Assembly (NCBI GenBank): GCA_943908385.1
Contig: CALTTF010000022.1
Location: forward strand, 1-24,042
Source of the DNA: an uncultured Corynebacterium sp.
GTDB lineage: Bacteria > Actinomycetota > Actinomycetes > Mycobacteriales > Mycobacteriaceae
DNA length: 24,042 nucleotides
Direction of reading: 5' to 3'
Shown piece by piece: positions 21,738-24,042 of the stretch. Positions within the stretch are counted from its first letter, which is position 1; every line of letters begins with the position of its first letter. The notes under the pieces are model-generated. The model ran no database searches. It had not been told where the DNA came from and saw only the letters and a program-made list of their open reading frames with translations. The position numbers were made by a program, and so were the translations under genes.

Positions 21738-24042
21738 CGGCTCACCCGCTCGAGTACCTCCAGCACGTGCTCGTAGTCCTTGCCGGTTGCGGCGGTCAGC
21801 CCCAGCTCGCAGGTGCGGTTGGAAGACGCGTGGCATTGGGAGTCGAACTCGGCGACTTCCTCCGCCTCGCGCTTAGTGGCGGCGTGAGTCAGCTCCGGGT
21901 GCAGCATGCCACGGTCGCCGGCGTAACCGCAGCAGTTCCACTCCGGCGGCACGTTGACCTTGTCAGCGGCGGCAGCGGCGACCTGGGAGAGGTCGTCGAT
22001 AAGCGAAAGGTGCGTCGCGGAGCACGTCGGGTGCAGCGTGATCGAATCGACCTTGCTGGCAACCTCGAGCTTGTCCACCACCTTGTCGCGCACGAATGCG
22101 ACGGCGTCGATGACGGTGATACCGATGGTCTCCGCCATGTCCTGGAAGCCGTGGGTGCAACTGGTGGCATCGACGATGACTGGTAGACGGCCGCCATCGG
22201 TAGCGGCGATGAGCTCGTCGTTGACGCGGCGCTGCATGATGTCGTGGCCGGTGGCCATGCCTTTCGATGCCCACGGGGTGCCACAGCACATCCCGTCGAT
22301 ACCGTCGGGCACGACGAGGGAGAGCCCGGCGCGCTCAACCAGTTTCGCGAATGCGGCGGATGCGCCAATGCCCTCGCCCTGCGGACCGAACATGGAGTTC
22401 ACGCAGGCAGGAACGAATACGCCGACGGGTTCGGCGTTCGGGTCGCCGATGCGCGTGCCGAAGGCCTTGGAACGGGAAGTACCGCCCTTGGTCAGTTCCG
22501 GGCGGTACGACGGCACGGTGTCCTCGCCGACGAGCGCGCGTGCGACGTCGGTGACCTTCTCCACCAGCGACGCGGGCAGGTAGTGTGCGCCGGTCAGTGC
22601 GGTGGAGGCGAGCTTATTTCCCGGTCCCCACGCCTTCGCTGCGGCCGCCCAGCCAGCCGATTCGACCGCACCGGCCTGGCCGCGGCGCAGGGATTTGATG
22701 AATTTGCCGGTGTCGATGCCCACCGGGCACGCGGTCACGCACATGGAGTCGACGGCGCAGGTATCGATGCCCTCGTACTGGTATTCGGCGTCAATGTGCT
22801 TGACCAGCTCGGTATCGCCTTCCTGAATCGCCTTGGCACGGGCGCGGCGGACCACGATGCGCTGGCGCGGAGTCATGGTCAGATCACGCGAGGGGCACAC
22901 CGGTTCGCAGTAGCCGCATTCCACACACGAGTCGATCTCGTCTTCGACCTGTGGGTTGAGCTTGAAGTTCTTCATGTGCTCGCGCTCGTCATCAGTGATG
23001 ATCACACCCGGGTTCATCACGCCGCGCGGGTCGGCGGCGCGCTTGAGCTCCACCATGACCTCGTAGAGCTCGTCACCGTACTGGCGGCGCACATACGGCG
23101 CCATGACGCGGCCGGTGCCGTGCTCAGCCTTGAGATTTCCGCCGGCGCCGAGCACGAGATCCACCATCGCCTCATTGAACCTGTCGTAGCGGCCCAAGTT
23201 CTCATCGCCCTCGAAACGGTCCGTAATGAGGAAGTGGATATTGCCGTCCTTGGCATGACCGAAGATGACGGCATCGTCGTAAGAATATTCGTCGAATAGC
23301 CCCTGCAGCCCGCCGCAGGTGTCGGCCAGGTCCTCGACCGGCACGGCGATGTCCTCGAGAAGTGCCGTCGTGCCGGACGGACGCGCCTCAGCCACCTGCG
23401 CGTAGAGGCCCTTGCGGAAGGCCCACGCCTTGGCCGCTTGTTTCGGGTCGGTGGAGAATTCCGCAGGCGTGGCCAGATCCAGCTCGCCCAAGAGCTTCGC
23501 GCCGGCACGCTCGTACTCGCGCAACTGCTCTTCCTCGTTCGCGTGGTACTCAATGAGCAGCGCCGCGTGCTGGTCCAGCTCGAAGCCGGTGATCTGCTCC
23601 GGCACCGAGTCAAAACCGCGGCCGACGGCGATGGAACGCGAATCCATCAGCTCGAGCGTCGCAGCCTTGGAATCGAACAGCGCGGGCAGCGAGCGCGTCG
23701 CCGCATCGATCGTCGGGTACACCGCGATCGTCGTGGTCTTCAGTTTGGGCACCTCCACCGTGCGCAGCACCGCCTCAGCAATGAACGCCAGCGTGCCCTC
23801 GGAGGCGACGAGCAGGTGCGTGAAAATCTCCAGCGGAGACTCATAGTCCAGGAACGCATTCAATGAGTAGCCCATTGTGTTCTTCAACGCGAAGTGCTGC
23901 TCGATCTTTTTCACCGATTCCGCGTTGCCGCGCACGCGGCGCTTCAATTGCTCGAGCTTTTCGACGAGCTCCGGTTCCTCCCGCTTAAACTGCGCCTCCG
24001 CATCCGCATGCGCGGTGTCGATGACGGTGCCGGACGGCAGCA
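21734..24042 (-). CDS. FAD-linked, Fe-S D-lactate dehydrogenase-like oxidoreductase (5' end outside window)
   Basis: This is the C-terminal 768 or so residues of a large FAD and Fe-S oxidoreductase, of the D-lactate/D-2-hydroxyacid dehydrogenase type that passes electrons to the respiratory chain. The visible part begins in the FAD-linked oxidase C-terminal domain, with GHAKDGNIH and AEHGTGR as substrate/flavin signatures. Two 4Fe-4S motifs follow, CVECGYCEPVCPS and CAVDSMCVTACPVG. The C-terminal half carries two CCG-type cysteine-rich motifs, GMCCGTPW and WNCCGYAG. The N-terminal FAD-binding part is beyond the right edge; the ATG at 23947 is internal because the frame stays open to the end. 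Full proteins of this kind are about 940 residues. Glycolate or 2-hydroxyglutarate as substrate cannot be excluded. Confidence 0.93.
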   Translation of the reverse strand, partial: LPSGTVIDTAHADAEAQFKREEPELVEKLEQLKRRVRGNAESVKKIEQHFALKNTMGYSLNAFLDYESPLEIFTHLLVASEGTLAFIAEAVLRTVEVPKLKTTTIAVYPTIDAATRSLPALFDSKAATLELMDSRSIAVGRGFDSVPEQITGFELDQHAALLIEYHANEEEQLREYERAGAKLLGELDLATPAEFSTDPKQAAKAWAFRKGLYAQVAEARPSGTTALLEDIAVPVEDLADTCGGLQGLFDEYSYDDAVIFGHAKDGNIHFLITDRFEGDENLGRYDRFNEAMVDLVLGAGGNLKAEHGTGRVMAPYVRRQYGDELYEVMVELKRAADPRGVMNPGVIITDDEREHMKNFKLNPQVEDEIDSCVECGYCEPVCPSRDLTMTPRQRIVVRRARAKAIQEGDTELVKHIDAEYQYEGIDTCAVDSMCVTACPVGIDTGKFIKSLRRGQAGAVESAGWAAAAKAWGPGNKLASTALTGAHYLPASLVEKVTDVARALVGEDTVPSYRPELTKGGTSRSKAFGTRIGDPNAEPVGVFVPACVNSMFGPQGEGIGASAAFAKLVERAGLSLVVPDGIDGMCCGTPWASKGMATGHDIMQRRVNDELIAATDGGRLPVIVDATSCTHGFQDMAETIGITVIDAVAFVRDKVVDKLEVASKVDSITLHPTCSATHLSLIDDLSQVAAAAADKVNVPPEWNCCGYAGDRGMLHPELTHAATKREAEEVAEFDSQCHASSNRTCELGLTAATGKDYEHVLEVLERVSR

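Noticed and set aside
22244..23299. Plus-strand open frame of 351 codons
   Set aside because: It is antisense to the Fe-S dehydrogenase gene, whose motifs are unmistakable.

Overview
The window looks like chromosomal core DNA of a high-GC Corynebacterium (Actinobacteria). The predicted GltA, SerC, Rpf and Csp proteins read like the corynebacterial versions. Several genes have a TANANT-type -10 box placed so that the transcript would start at or next to the start codon. The gltA-FKBP, gltA/serC and serC-sepH neighbourhoods are familiar from corynebacteria and mycobacteria. I see no phage, transposon, CRISPR, tRNA or rRNA. Species cannot be named from the sequence alone.

Layout, left to right. 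(1) 1-1831 (+): the tail of a FecCD-type permease and its ATPase, the end of an iron/siderophore or related ABC importer. (2) 1841-4198: panB (+) and panC (-) converge with 3 bp between their stops. panC is the last gene of a minus-strand unit that also holds a four-helix membrane protein and a winged-helix regulator, all with overlapping ends. (3) 4321-5292 (+): a Tat-exported DUF1906 (Rv2525c-like) protein, divergent from that unit across a region with two operator-like repeats. (4) 5420-8080 (-): citrate synthase gltA, an FKBP prolyl isomerase and an aldo-keto reductase. (5) 8359-11523 (+): serC, the cell-division gene sepH and a DUF6928 gene. (6) 11528-14681 (-): a DUF3027 gene, an AzgA-type purine permease and a SpoU RNA methylase. 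(7) 14712-16100 (+): a glutaminyl cyclase-like lipoprotein and a DUF2771 protein. (8) 16126-17732: cold-shock protein (-) and a resuscitation-promoting factor (+), separated by about 510 bp that hold a clear c-di-AMP (ydaO-type) riboswitch. (9) 17817-19620 (-): a thiosulfate transporter fused to a TusA domain, and a 66-residue unknown protein with its own strong terminator. (10) 19674-24042: an XPB-helicase-associated protein (+) converging with a large FAD/Fe-S D-lactate dehydrogenase-like gene (-) that runs off the right edge.

The genes are mostly housekeeping: central carbon metabolism (gltA, D-lactate dehydrogenase-like), serine and pantothenate synthesis, envelope and division (Rpf, SepH, DUF1906), and nutrient uptake (FecCD, AzgA, TsuA). 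I found no convincing wholly new multi-gene system. The points most worth a second look are the rpf riboswitch with its extra upstream hairpin, the one-piece TsuA-TusA protein with sulfur-regulator-like boxes, the rearranged pan locus coupled to a regulator and membrane protein, a 14-base word repeated exactly in four unrelated genes, an acidic insertion in SepH, and convergent gene ends whose stop codons lie inside small palindromes.
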